Shown here piece by piece: positions 1-11,078 of a stretch of DNA of 64,000 bases (positions are counted from its first letter, which is position 1; every line of letters begins with the position of its first letter). The notes below the pieces were generated by a model that worked only from the letters and a program-made list of their open reading frames with translations, made no database searches and had not been told where the DNA came from. The translations under genes and the position numbers were made by a program. The stretch is taken from contig JAAOMT010000227.1 in the NCBI GenBank assembly GCA_016748015.1, forward strand, positions 285,856-349,855. Reading direction: 5' to 3'. Source of the DNA: Geosiphon pyriformis (taxonomy: Eukaryota; Glomeromycota; Glomeromycetes; Archaeosporales; Geosiphonaceae).

Positions 1-358
1 TAATGTGAGATCAGTGCTAATTGTCATTTGATTGCCTTTTGAAAGAGATGGCTCATTTATTAGAAGTGGTAGTTCCAGAATTGGATATTTGTTTTTTACT
101 AGTGCTAGCATGTAAATCTAGTTGTATAGTATTGTCTTGATCGGCTGAGTGGCTGGTCACATTTAATTTAGAACTCTATGTAGTCATATTGTATTATATA
201 GTGATTGGGCTACACTCGTAAATAATAAAGAAAAAAAACAAAAAAAACAAATAAAAAACACAAAACTGAAAATAAAAGTTTGGATTAGAAATTAAAAATA
301 AAGCAATAATAATCAGTCTTAAGCAACTTTTTATTTTTCTATCTATATTTGTAATTAA

Positions 359-381
359 ATTATTATTATTATTATTATTAT
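359..381. repeat. (ATT)n microsatellite
   Basis: About seven perfect ATT units. Confidence 0.85.
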
Positions 382-488
382 GCTTTAACAAAGTGAGGTC
401 CTTCCACAACCTACAAAACACACGTGTTCTACAATAGGCGCTTTCTGCACGTGACCAGTCACCTGGACTAAGCATTATCGAAATATAA

Positions 489-512
489 GAAACTGAAACT
501 GAAACTGAAACC
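489..512. repeat. GAAACT hexamer microsatellite
   Basis: Three perfect units of GAAACT followed by one variant unit GAAACC. Confidence 0.85.
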
Positions 513-891
513 GAAGTAGCAACATATAATTAAATTAATATAGTTTTAATTAAAAATTATTAGTAAATTACTTATATCAAATATTGAATAATTTATTAAT
601 TTAAAGTATTACACAAATTCAATATATTTTATTTAAGTAATTAAAATTAATCTTAATAATTTAATTAGATTTCTTGAACAAACCTCAGATAACATTATTA
701 TTGTAAAATAAAAATTAAATGACTATCTATTGTAACATGACATAGGCCCAAGCCCAATTAGACCTGCACTTTCGCTTTTTTCGGAGTTGGCATACACATA
801 TATAGATGGCACTGATTTTCGTTTCGAAATCGTTTTTGGAGCCCAGCCTCCTCAAGTGATTGGATCGTTGGACCTTTTGGTTGAACTGCCT

Positions 892-3021
892 TTATTGTCT
901 CTCGCACCACAGCCTGTCATTCATAAATACTTTAGCTTTATACATTATAACTGATATTTTAGACAATCTTACCTTTGCATTCAGAATGGATGCCAAGATT
1001 GTTAGAACAGAAGGAAATTTTCCTGCCTTATCTGGCACTTCCATCGAATCACTACGTCGAACTCGACAAATATAACCTTTTGGCTTGTCCAGATATAACA
1101 TCGTCATCATCAAACCTTAAATGTTGACAATTTAGTATTTTAATTAATATAAAACTTAAATGCATGAACAACATACCTCCATGAATAATGCCAACTGTTT
1201 GTATTCTGGAACATTTTTCTTCATCCCAATCCACCTTTTCCATCAATTTTATTACCATATCCTTTAGTATTTTAGGAAGCTTTAATCCTATTTCCCTAAG
1301 AAACTTTGTTCCATGACGATCTATGCAGTATCTTCCTGCTTCTCCAGCCCCATACTCATCTTTTTCACCACTACCAATGGATCTTAGAATCCAGTCACTC
1401 CTATGACCAATTTTCTGCCGTACTCCTTAAAGTCTTTTGTTATTTTTTCGAATGGCCGTTGCTATACTCGTACTTTCTCCCCTAATTATTTTTTTTAAAC
1501 AAGTAAGAAAAAAAGTCATCAGATCTATTAAAGCAAGCAATTTAAAAACTTAATACCTGACTACTGATAGTCCTTCTACATTTGAAAAACATTGGTCAAC
1601 AATTATGCTCCATATGTGACAATTAAACCAATTTTCAAGATTGGTTTCTTCTAGCTTTTTACTTTCAATTTCGCTAATCCTATAAAGCAATTTTAGTTAA
1701 ATTCTTATTGTAAGTTTTGCACAAAAATTACTTACAGAGCATGTAGAGCAAAACATATGTAGTCGACATCATGATGTTTTTCATAGTTATAATCAGTACC
1801 AAAAGTTATCTCCTTTAAAATACTTCGGATCTCCTTTAATTCAGTCTATTACAAAAAAAAAACTTGAATACATATATATTTATCATAATGCATAATGCAT
1901 TAATAAATTTTCCAAGACAATCAATAACATCCTCTGCAAGCTGAGGTACTGGTGGGATATGTGTATGAATGATTTCATCAAGTTCTCCTTTGTTGAAATG
2001 CTGCTTAATCGCCTCATCATCAACATCTATGATGAATGAATGTGCGGCACTAATAAATAAAACTTGGTTTAGTTTTTATAATAAACCAAACTTAATTTCA
2101 TGAATACTAACTGTTCATATTTTAATTTTTTTCCCAACGCATACAATTCCTCTTCGACGTATCTTCCACTTGATAACCTCCACATGCGTTTCTTTTTCAT
2201 TAATTTGAATGTGTTTTGAATTTCTTGTTGATTTTTTTTATCGAGGCGAAATGGACCAGTCTACATTATAATACAGAAGCGACAAGCAGTAATAGAAAGT
2301 ATAAAAAAGTAATCAAATAAAATGAAAAGATAAAAAAAAATCAAAAACTGGAATCTGCAAAAATTACCTTGTTCTCCTTTATTAAGACTTCCTCTTCTTC
2401 GTCTTTTTCATCATCATCATTTTCTTTTTTGTTTTCTTTGTCTTCTTCGTCTTCCTCATCTTTTTCGTCTTCTTTATCTTTTTCGTCTTTTTTATCTTCT
2501 TCGTCTTCTTCATCTTCTTCGTCTTCTTTATCTTCTTTGTTATTTGCATAGTTCTGTATTTATTACAAAAAACAAATTAAGTTATGTAACAATGAAGCTA
2601 ACAGATTTGCGAAAAGATTGCTAACCTTTATGGTAGCAATTTCATCAGTATTTGGTTCTCTATGATTAAACTCATCTTTGCCATCAAGTGAAAGGCGTGA
2701 TCTTGCTAATTGTCTAAATGCAAATAGAATATTACTAAACCCAAAATTTAAGAGATTTGTATAAAAATAACTACTTACAATGAATTTAAGTTTCGCTTTG
2801 TCCACGATCATCATTTTTTTATGAACTTCCATTTTTTCTTCTTGGGCGTGAAGATCCTTCCAAAAGTTTTCAGTTGATCTTGAGCAGAGACACCTGTTGA
2901 GATTACAAAGCAACTTTTGCACCTGGTATTTTAAATTTGTATCCTCAGCTGCAATGGAATCCAGGGCTTGACGTAAAACTTCTTCAGCTTTTGCTCTAGC
3001 TGAATAGGTAAACTGACCCAT
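892..3021 (-). pseudogene. Nine-exon orphan gene of an AM-fungus-expanded family, with one internal stop
   Basis: I reconstruct nine exons with GT/AG borders: 3021-2779, 2713-2626, 2553-2368, 2260-2112, 2049-about 1905, 1845-1736, 1679-1557, 1481-1177 and 1115-892. The ATG at 3021 begins MGQFTYSARAKAEEVL. Exon 3 is a low-complexity K/E/D tract. Exon 4 has the signature RMWRLSSGRYVEEELY, exon 5 AAHSFIIDVDDE, exon 7 NWFNCHIWSIIVD, exon 8 GHRSDWILRS...GAGEAGRY, and exon 9 LYLDKPKGYICRVRR. From memory, W-x-L-x-SG-x-x-VE-x-x-LY followed by AHSFI-D is typical of a large family of uncharacterised proteins in Rhizophagus and Gigaspora; no function is known to me. A TAA at 1427-1429 interrupts exon 8, and the 3' border of exon 5 is unclear. 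The exon structure is well supported; activity is doubtful. Confidence 0.6.
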
Positions 3022-3243
3022 TTTGAAGAATTTCACTACAGTAAAATTCCCTTTGAGAAGCTCCCGAAGAATATCGATATATTTCTATTAACACGCAGAG
3101 TAAAAAGATAGTACTGTAAACAAAAAAAATTGCAAACAAAATGATTCAACACTAACCGATGACATAGTTTATTAATATCTGAAGCTCTTGTTTTTGAGAG
3201 ATACGTGTAAGTAGTAAGTAAAAGAAAAAAATCATGAAAGTAT

Positions 3244-3720
3244 ATAGGTTGTCACATCAACACCAGGAAGGTCTGATGTAACTACGTCAATAGCAACACA
3301 CAAAGACAGCCATAGCATCCTTGGGCTTTACAGGCGTTAAGCATTAGGTTTGACACCAGAACCTTATAAAAGTATAAGATTGTTACATCAGCACCGGGAA
3401 GGTCTGATGTAACTACGTCAATGGCAACACACAAAGGCAGCCATAGCATCCTAGGGCTTTACAGGCATTGAGCATTAGGTTTGACAGCAGAACCTTATAA
3501 AAGTATAAGATTGTTACATCAGCACCGGGAAGGTCTGATGTAACTACCTTAAGGGCAACACACAAAGGCAGCCATAGCATCCTTGGGCTTTACAGGCATT
3601 GAGCATTAGGTTTGAAACCAGAACCTTATAAAAGTATAAGATTGTCACATCAGCACCGGGAAGGTCTGATGTAACTATCTCAATGGCAACACACAGAGGC
3701 AGCCGTAGTATTCTCGAGCA
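3244..3720. repeat. 131-bp tandem repeat, four units, left palindrome arm
   Basis: Four units start their hairpin motif at 3251, 3382, 3513 and 3644, exactly 131 bp apart. Each unit carries the inverted repeat GTTACATCAG ... CTGATGTAAC around a 12-nt spacer. Units 2 and 3 are perfect; units 1 and 4 have small changes. The array lies upstream of the start of the minus-strand gene. Confidence 0.9.
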
Positions 3721-4164
3721 CTAGGTTTGAAACCAGAGCCTATACATCTTTCGAAAGCTGATAAGCATCTATGAGACAACTTACCATGTGAGTCAGAAGT
3801 TGAAAGCGACGCGAACGTGAAAAAAATGAAAAAGTGAGTATTTCATTTGGATGTAGTGCGCGACTATACTCTTTTGTTGATATATCAAAATCCATTGTTT
3901 TTATTAGCAGAATTTATACTGATAGATAAAAGATCTTCAGAATGGATCTTTTATCTATCAGTATAAATTTTGCTAATAAAAAATGCTTGACTAGATAATG
4001 GATTTGAAATATCAACAAAAGAGTATAGTCGCGTCAGCCAGAGGCGACGTACACTACTACACATCCAAATGAAATTCTTATTTTTTCATTTTTTCATTTT
4101 TTTCACGTTCGCGTCGCTTTCAACTTCTGACTCACATGGTAAGTTGTCTCATAGATGCTTATCA

Positions 4165-4680
4165 GCTTTCGAAAGATGTATAGGTTCTGGTTTCAAACCT
4201 AGTGCTCGAGAATACTACGGCTGCCTCTGTGTGTTGCCATTGAGATAGTTACATCAGACCTTTCTGGTGCTGATGTGACAATCTTATACTTTCATGAGGT
4301 TCTGGTTTCAAACCTAATGCTCACTGCCTGTAAAGCCCAAGGATGCTATGGCTGCCTTTGTGTGTTGCCCTTAAGGTAGTTACATCAGACCTTCCCGGTG
4401 CTGATGTAACAATCTTATACTTTTATAAGGTTCTGGTGTCAAACCTAATGCTCAATGCCTGTAAAGCCCTAGGATGCTATGGCTGCCTTTGTGTGTTGCC
4501 ATTGACGTAGTTACATCAGACCTTCCCGGTGCTGATGTAACAATCTTATACTTTTATAAGGTTCTGGTGTCAACCCTAATGCTTAACGCCTGTAAAGCCC
4601 AAGGATGCTATGGCTGCCTTTGTGTGTTGCTATTGAAGTAGTTACATCAGACCTTCCTGGTGTTGATGTGACAACCTTTA
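4165..4680. repeat. 131-bp tandem repeat, four units, right palindrome arm
   Basis: Mirror image of the left array. Hairpin motifs start at 4248, 4379, 4510 and 4641, again at a strict 131-bp spacing. The array lies upstream of the plus-strand gene head at 4901. Confidence 0.9.
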
Positions 4681-4900
4681 CACTTTCATGATTTTTTTCT
4701 TTTACTTACTACTTACACGTATCTCTCAAAACAAAAGCTTCAGATATTAATAAATTATGTCATCGGTTAGTGTTGAATCATTTTGTTTGCAATTTTTTTT
4801 GTTTATAGTACTATCTTTTTACTCTGTGTGTTAATAGAAATATACCGATATTCTTCGGGAGATTTTCAAAGGGAATTTTACTGTGGTGAAATTCTTCAAA

Positions 4901-5798
4901 ATGGGTCAGTTTACCTATTCAGCTAGAGCAAAAGCTGAAGAAGTTTTACGTCAAGCCCTGGATTCCATTGCAGCTGAGGATACAAATTTAAAATACCAGG
5001 TGCAAAAGTTGCTTTGTAATCTCAACAGGTGTCTCTGTTCAAGATCAACTGAAAACTTTTGAAAGGATCTTCACGCCCAAGAAAAAATAAAGAAAGTGAG
5101 ACAAAAAAGGAAGTTTATAAAAAAATGATGATCGTGGACAAAGCGAAACTTAAATTGATTGTAAGTAGTTATTTTATACATATCTCTTAAATTTTGGGTT
5201 TAGTAATATTCTATTTGCATTTTAGATAATTAGCAAGATCACGCCTTCACTTGATGGCAAAGATGGGTTTAATCTTGGAGGACCAAATAATGGTGAAATT
5301 GCTGTCATGAAGGTTAGCAATCTCTTTGGAAATCCGTTAGCTTCACTGTTACATAACTTAATCTGTTTTTTTTTAATAAATACAGAACTATGCAAATAAC
5401 AAAGAAGGTAAGGAAGATGATGAAAAAGATAAAGAAGACGAAAAAGATGAAGAAGACGAAAAAGATGAGGAAGACGAAGAAGACAAAGAAAACAAAAAAG
5501 ATAATGATGATGATGAAAAAGACGAAGAGAGGAAGTCTTAATAAAGGAGAACAAGGTAATTTTTGCAGATTCCAGTTTTTTTTGTTTTTTTATCTTTTCA
5601 TTTTATTTGACTACTTTCTATTACTGTTTTTCGCTTCTGTATTTTAATGTAGACTGGTCCGTTTTGCCTCGATAAAAAAAATCAATAAGAAATCCAGAAC
5701 ACATTCAAATTAATGAAAAAGAAACGCATGTGGAGGTTATCAAGTTGAAGATGCGTCGAAGAGGAATTGTATACATTGGGAAAAAAATTAAAATATGA
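4901..5798 (+). pseudogene. Truncated duplicate (exons 1-4) of the orphan gene
   Basis: This is the mirrored copy of the gene head in the right palindrome arm. Exons by comparison are 4901-5160, 5226-5312, 5386-5555 and 5653-5798, with the same splice borders as the left copy. Exon 1 has a TGA near 5060 where the left copy has TGG, and exon 3 ends in in-frame TAATAA after the K/E/D tract. Exon 2 here reads KITPSLDGKDGFN in the expected frame, whereas the left copy must shift by one base at the same place. Exons 5-9 are absent. It is a 3'-truncated, multiply broken duplicate. Confidence 0.75.
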
Positions 5799-5846
5799 GA
5801 GGACTTTATGAAAATAATTTGCGGTAACTCGGGAAAGAATAATATT

Positions 5847-6370
5847 TTAATCAGAATTATACTCATTTGCTCCATAAACTCTATTGAAATGCACAATATT
5901 CAATGAATTAACTTCTCTTGAAGATAAATGTGAAAGCCAAAAGCCCAAATTTACAATCCGATTCAATCCGAAAAGTCGCAAGCGATGCCCAGTCACCCTT
6001 TTTGGACATTGTCTACGAACCTCGGCCATTGTCTCTTCCTCATTTTGATACTTTGTAATGCGAAACCTTTCGGCAAAATTAGACGCAAAGAAAACGGAAC
6101 TAGAACTTAATAAATATTCTTTTGGAGTGTGACTATGGGAAGAGTTAGATGAGACTGATGAAGGGGTTTAAGATAATCAATGTGGATCGGTTCGGAGCCA
6201 ACCGGAAAACAAAATTCGTCTTCTTCATCGACTACTTTAGTAATTATTGTCGGTTGATGATCATCTAATACGGATGTAAAAGGAGCTGGTTTCTGAAATA
6301 GCTCTGAATGTTCAAAAGTAAATATAGGCTGAAGAGTCGACACGACAAGAGGTATGCGCTTCTCTTTGAC
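5847..6370 (-). pseudogene. Two unidentified coding-like fragments
   Basis: Two minus-strand blocks have a composition richer and more protein-like than their surroundings. The first, about 6370-6107, follows an AG acceptor-like site and reads through FTFEHSELFQKPAPF, DDHQPTIITKVVDEEDEFCF and HIDYLKPLHQSHL to a stop. The second, 6029-5847, begins with an ATG (MAEVRRQCPKR) and reads HRLRLFGLNRIVNLGFWLSH. I recognise no family. They may be exons of one decayed gene or separate remnants lying just beyond the palindrome. Confidence 0.3.
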
Positions 6371-9300
6371 CTAGATATATAAGATGAACTTGGTAATACT
6401 CGCTCAAAATATCAAAACAAATCAGGTTAAACTGGCTGTTTTTATTTCAAAACATAAGAAATACAGAACTTAACAACTTAAAAAATCGGTTTTACGTATA
6501 TAACAAAAGATTATGTATCTACAAAATAGAATTTATAAATTTTAAGTTTTATAAAATTTTAAATAAATTAGTTTAATATTATATTTTGAGAAAAAAATTA
6601 CACAATTGCTTAAACTACAAGAAAAAAACTCAAAATCTAATATTAAAAATTATTATATTTAGTATAATAGCTTTATAATTATTATAAACGTTTTTTCTAT
6701 TTTCAGATTTTTTTGGAAAAATTAACAACTGAGTTTTTGAAATTAATTATATTTATTGAAGTGTTCACTTATTTCATTAATTTTACATTGTTTTTAGTTT
6801 CTCGTTTATCTGTTATCTATTTGAACCAAAAATTAGCATAAGATTATTCTTATTATCTTATTATTTATATTAATTATTTTTGTCTTTTATTTTATCAATA
6901 ACTCAATAGCAATTTACATATACAATTAAATATTATATTTAAGTCATGTATTATTTCAAACTACATAACAATAAATATTTTAAAAATTTGTCAAAAATTT
7001 TGCAAAAAATAATACTCAAAAAGTGCATTTTATAATAATTAAGAAGTTTAGATATTTTTAAAAAATACAATTTACTAATACAAATCTCTTTTATTTAAAA
7101 ATAAAATCAACAAAAATATTTTTTCAATATTTTCATTACACTATAAATTAATAACTAATATTAATGCAGTTAAAACTAATTTAATTTAAATTTCTTAATC
7201 TTATAACAAAATTTTCAATAATTATATTAAGATAATTAAATAAACCAAAATTTTAAGGTTTTGTGTTTGGTTTAGGCAAATTTTTTTTAATTTGAAACAA
7301 AAATAAAATTTGTAATTTTGAGCAAAAGAAAAAAATCACTAAGTAATTTTTGTTGTTTCAATGGCATATTAAATGATCAAAATTTTCATAAATAGTTACA
7401 TTCAAAATCTTCTTTTCTTATGCTTGCTGTTTCGATGTCATGATTCTAAAGAATTCAAATGAAATAAATAATTAATTTCAAAATAATTTCACAAATCAAA
7501 AAACTAAAAATAAGTACATTTACCTATTTTAAATTGCCAAATATTTACTTAATGGTTTCATATTACTGTGCACCCATCACAAAATTATAATCAACGATAA
7601 AAAAATTAATAATATTGTAACTTTGCAGAGATAATTTGCTTTATTATTATTAAATAATAAGTTATAAGTCATAGAAATTTTTAAGTTACAATAAAGCTAG
7701 ATAGTTTTTATAAAAAATATTTGTATTCAAATGAAAAAATTAATGAAAATTCACAAAAGGCAGCACTCATTCTTTCATTACCTCATTTCATTCAATCTTA
7801 GCATTTTTTGGAAAACATTGTTAATTATTAAAATATACTATAATATTTATTGTAGCAGGCCAGAAAGTATTGTTTGGTAAAACAGTAGCAGTAAACCTAA
7901 TTTGAAATATTCCATAAGTTATTTAGTCTCCATATGATTACATAATTTTACAGTGAGTAGATTCTAACAATTAATGATCTGTCATAATACAGGATAATAT
8001 TACTATTATACACCGTGTTATACTTTAATACGGTTCCACTTTGCAGAAATGATATTGGAATTCCAATTTTATTGTTAGTTTCAACTTTCCTTTTCCATAG
8101 GCCAAATAATATTCTCTAGCACTATGCATTTCTATTGAAGTCTGTATAAATCAGTCCACCATATTTTTTGTTCGAAGTTTGCAGATCGACTCAATCTAAG
8201 ATTTCTAATAATTGCATACATTTAGAGTAGATATTGTTCGAGTCCAGTGTGAGTCACCATGAGACATGCCATTATGATGAATTATAGTTACTCTATATGC
8301 AATACCAAATGCTATTTGCAATTTATGAGGCTAATGGGGAGAATAAATATTTTAATAATGAGCCTTATTTTAAGTCGATATCCGACGGAAGTAAATTAAT
8401 TAAAGGATTTTAAAATAATTGATAAAATTTAATTCTCTAATTGAGAAGCCTATCAAACAAATTAATTAATATGAATTTTATTAGCTTTAGTCTTAGATTT
8501 TTAATATTCTCTTGATGAAATTAATTATGTTCATATTTCATTCAAGATTTTCTTTTTAGGAAATCATTGCTTAAAACTCTAAACTCAAAATGGTGATTAT
8601 AACCCCTGGGAAGAATTTCACAATGAGCTGGAGATGGTATCATCAATTTTTATGCCTAAAACAGTATTAACAGCTATATTGAATACAAAAAATAACCATA
8701 TTATTCATTTATCTTCTTTCTATTTCAATATAAAATAGAAATTAGAGTTTAAATTCTAAATAGTGCTAGAAAAATAAAATTAAGTAACACTCTAAATAAT
8801 TATTATTCTTCGAAAATTGCACTATGAAAAACTAATAAATGATTGAATTTTAAGACTGTTACTAGTTAAATATCTTTATTTAATACCCGGTATATGGTAT
8901 CATTGAAGAAATAACGATATAAATATATTTTATTCATGTTTCATCAATAAGAAATAATTGATTAGATTTCGCTGTAAAACAATAAAAAGTATGAACAAGT
9001 TTATTATAATTTATTTCAAATTTTTTATTTATAAATTTGAAAATATTTATAATTTTATGAATATATTAAAAATTATTTTGAATAAATTTTCTTATGAAAT
9101 TTTAAATTTGGTTGAAGAAATATATAAATAAACAAAACTTTAGATTTAAGTGTCAGGTATAATTTTTTATTATAAATAAAACATATAACTAAATAGTAAT
9201 TTTTGAAATTTAATTTTTATTTCCTAATTAGAAATATCTTAATTTCATGCCTTTTTTAATAATTAACACAAAACTTGAGTTTATTGACTACATTTAAATA

Positions 9301-10460
9301 CTTTTTTAAAAAATCTGTGCTCATTTAACTAAAAAAATTAATTAACTTATAGAAACCAAAAGCCGTAATAAAGTTGGATCAATCAATTAATCAATATAAA
9401 TATTAATAATTAATTCAAAAAGAAGATAAAAAATGATTTTTATCAAATACACATCAAAATTGATAATTTATTTCTAGATTATAATTAAAAGATGATAATT
9501 ATGTATTTTTAAATTAATAATATTCTTTAACATTTTAGTGTTATTATTTTTAAAATAAAAAACTTGAAATTTTTTTTTAATTATTATTTAACTTGCAAAT
9601 TAATAAATTTAAGTCTGAAACTAAAAAATTTATAAAAATAAAATTATTTTATTTAAGAAAATTCACAAATATTTAATTCGAATAATTAAAAAAATAAAAG
9701 AGATTTAACAAGCAGTACTAGTAATTTAAAATTTTTCTTTAAATTAGAAAAATAAAAATAAAAATAATAAAAGTGAATTAAATTGCTAATATTTAGATGA
9801 TTAAATTACTTTTCTATAGCTTTGAAAAGGTTTATTTATATATTATCAATAGTTTAGTCAATAATCAAATTAACAATTGGAGTAAAAATATAATTAATAG
9901 CCAAATTATTAATCAAATTAATAAAAATATTAATAATTAATGCTAAAAATAAAGTGGTCAAAGTATGTAATATTAATAACTAATATAATTAAAAATAAAT
10001 TTTATAAAAAAAAGAAAATCTATTTAAATATACAAATTTTTTAAGGCTTAAATTCAATTTAGAAAAGAGTAAAAATATACACAAACAAATAAACTTTCAA
10101 TTAGATAAAATAATAGTTAAAAAAACATAATTAAATATTTTTAAATTATTATTATAATATTTCTATATTATTAAGTGTAAAATAATTTGTTAACAACAAT
10201 GCTTAACACTATTTGTTTAAGCTTATATTTGATAAAATATACTATTAATATATATTTGAATGTATTTAAAACAATTCTTAGTCTTAATGAATCTTAAAAT
10301 GGTACAAAAAAAGCAGAAATACAAGTTTTTGGTTTGTTATAACATGTTATGAATTTCAAAAAAAAAAAAAAAAAAATTTTATCATTTAGATACTTTTATT
10401 ATCATAATACAAGTGGTGTTTAACATCATTTTTTTTTGATGAATTGAGTTAATTTAACAT

Positions 10461-10745
10461 TAATTCTTAATTAATGAGACAAACTATATTAGTATTAAGC
10501 TTTTATCAATAAAACAAACTAAGTTAGTGTCAAGCTTCTATTGATAAGACAGGCTAAATTAGTATCAAGTTTTTATTGATAAGACAGACTAAGTTAGTAT
10601 TGAGTTTTTATTGACAGAACAAATTAGATTAATATCAAATCTTTATTAATAAAACAAACTAGGTTAATATTAAGCTTTTATTGACAGAACAAACTAAGTT
10701 AACATTAACTCTCTATCAATAAAACAAACTAGATTAATATTGGAT
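10461..10745. repeat. 35-bp degenerate tandem repeat, about eight copies
   Basis: The unit is of the form AAGCTTTTATTGATAAAAC followed by AAACTAAGTTAGTATC, repeated with about 35-bp period and 10-20 percent variation between units. It stands out from the surrounding AT-rich DNA by this strict periodicity. No coding potential. Confidence 0.8.
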
Positions 10746-11034
10746 CTTTAGTGATAAATAATTTTATGTTATCATGGACAAATAATTTGTCTGCACACAA
10801 AATTTGAATTCTAAATTGGTTAAATGCTTAAATTTTTATGTCTTTTTTTTTGGAACATCTAGTTTTCTTTAATTTTAAACTCAAAAATTTTTTATATATA
10901 AAAACTTTTAAATATTTTAATTAAGCCCAATTATTAAACATAAAAATTTTTCTTATAAATATAAAAAATATTTTGAGTGTTTATTAATTTATTTTTTGTA
11001 AAAATTAAATAAATATTTGTAATTTTTTTTAAAA

Positions 11035-11078
11035 TTTATTTATTATTTATTATTTATTATTTATTATTTATTATTTAT
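11035..11078. repeat. (TTATTTA)n short tandem repeat
   Basis: About six tandem heptamers of TTATTTA. Confidence 0.8.

Larger units (their letters stand above)
1..870. other. AT-rich flank without a gene
   Basis: I see no coding region, tRNA or transposon here. The stretch is AT-rich with short oligo-A runs and two simple repeats, listed separately. The 93-codon reading frame at 194-475 is low-complexity (poly-N, poly-F) and only reads through the ATT microsatellite, so it is not called a gene. Confidence 0.6.
2115..5798. repeat. 3.7-kb imperfect palindrome (inverted duplication)
   Basis: The left arm (2115-3935, 1821 bp) and right arm (3945-5798, 1854 bp) are near-identical reverse complements around a 9-bp spacer at 3936-3944. 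Each arm carries the upstream region and exons 1-4 of the same orphan gene plus four copies of a 131-bp tandem repeat. Homology stops in exon 4, at the codons for LKYE. Beyond it, the left side continues into the rest of the gene and the right side is unrelated. No terminal duplication or transposase was seen, so an inverted segmental duplication fits as well as a foldback element. Confidence 0.85.

Noticed and set aside
860-1075. Plus-strand 71-codon frame
   Set aside because: Antisense of exon 9 of the minus-strand gene.
2369-2551. Plus-strand Ser/Phe-rich frame
   Set aside because: Antisense shadow of the K/E/D tract in exon 3 of the minus-strand gene.
3244-4680. CRISPR-like array of evenly spaced palindromic repeats
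   Set aside because: Whole 131-bp units are repeated, not short repeats with unique spacers, in a eukaryotic context with introns.
5390-5647. Plus-strand Lys/Met-rich frame
   Set aside because: Wrong frame of exon 3 of the truncated duplicate; the correct frame gives the K/E/D tract.
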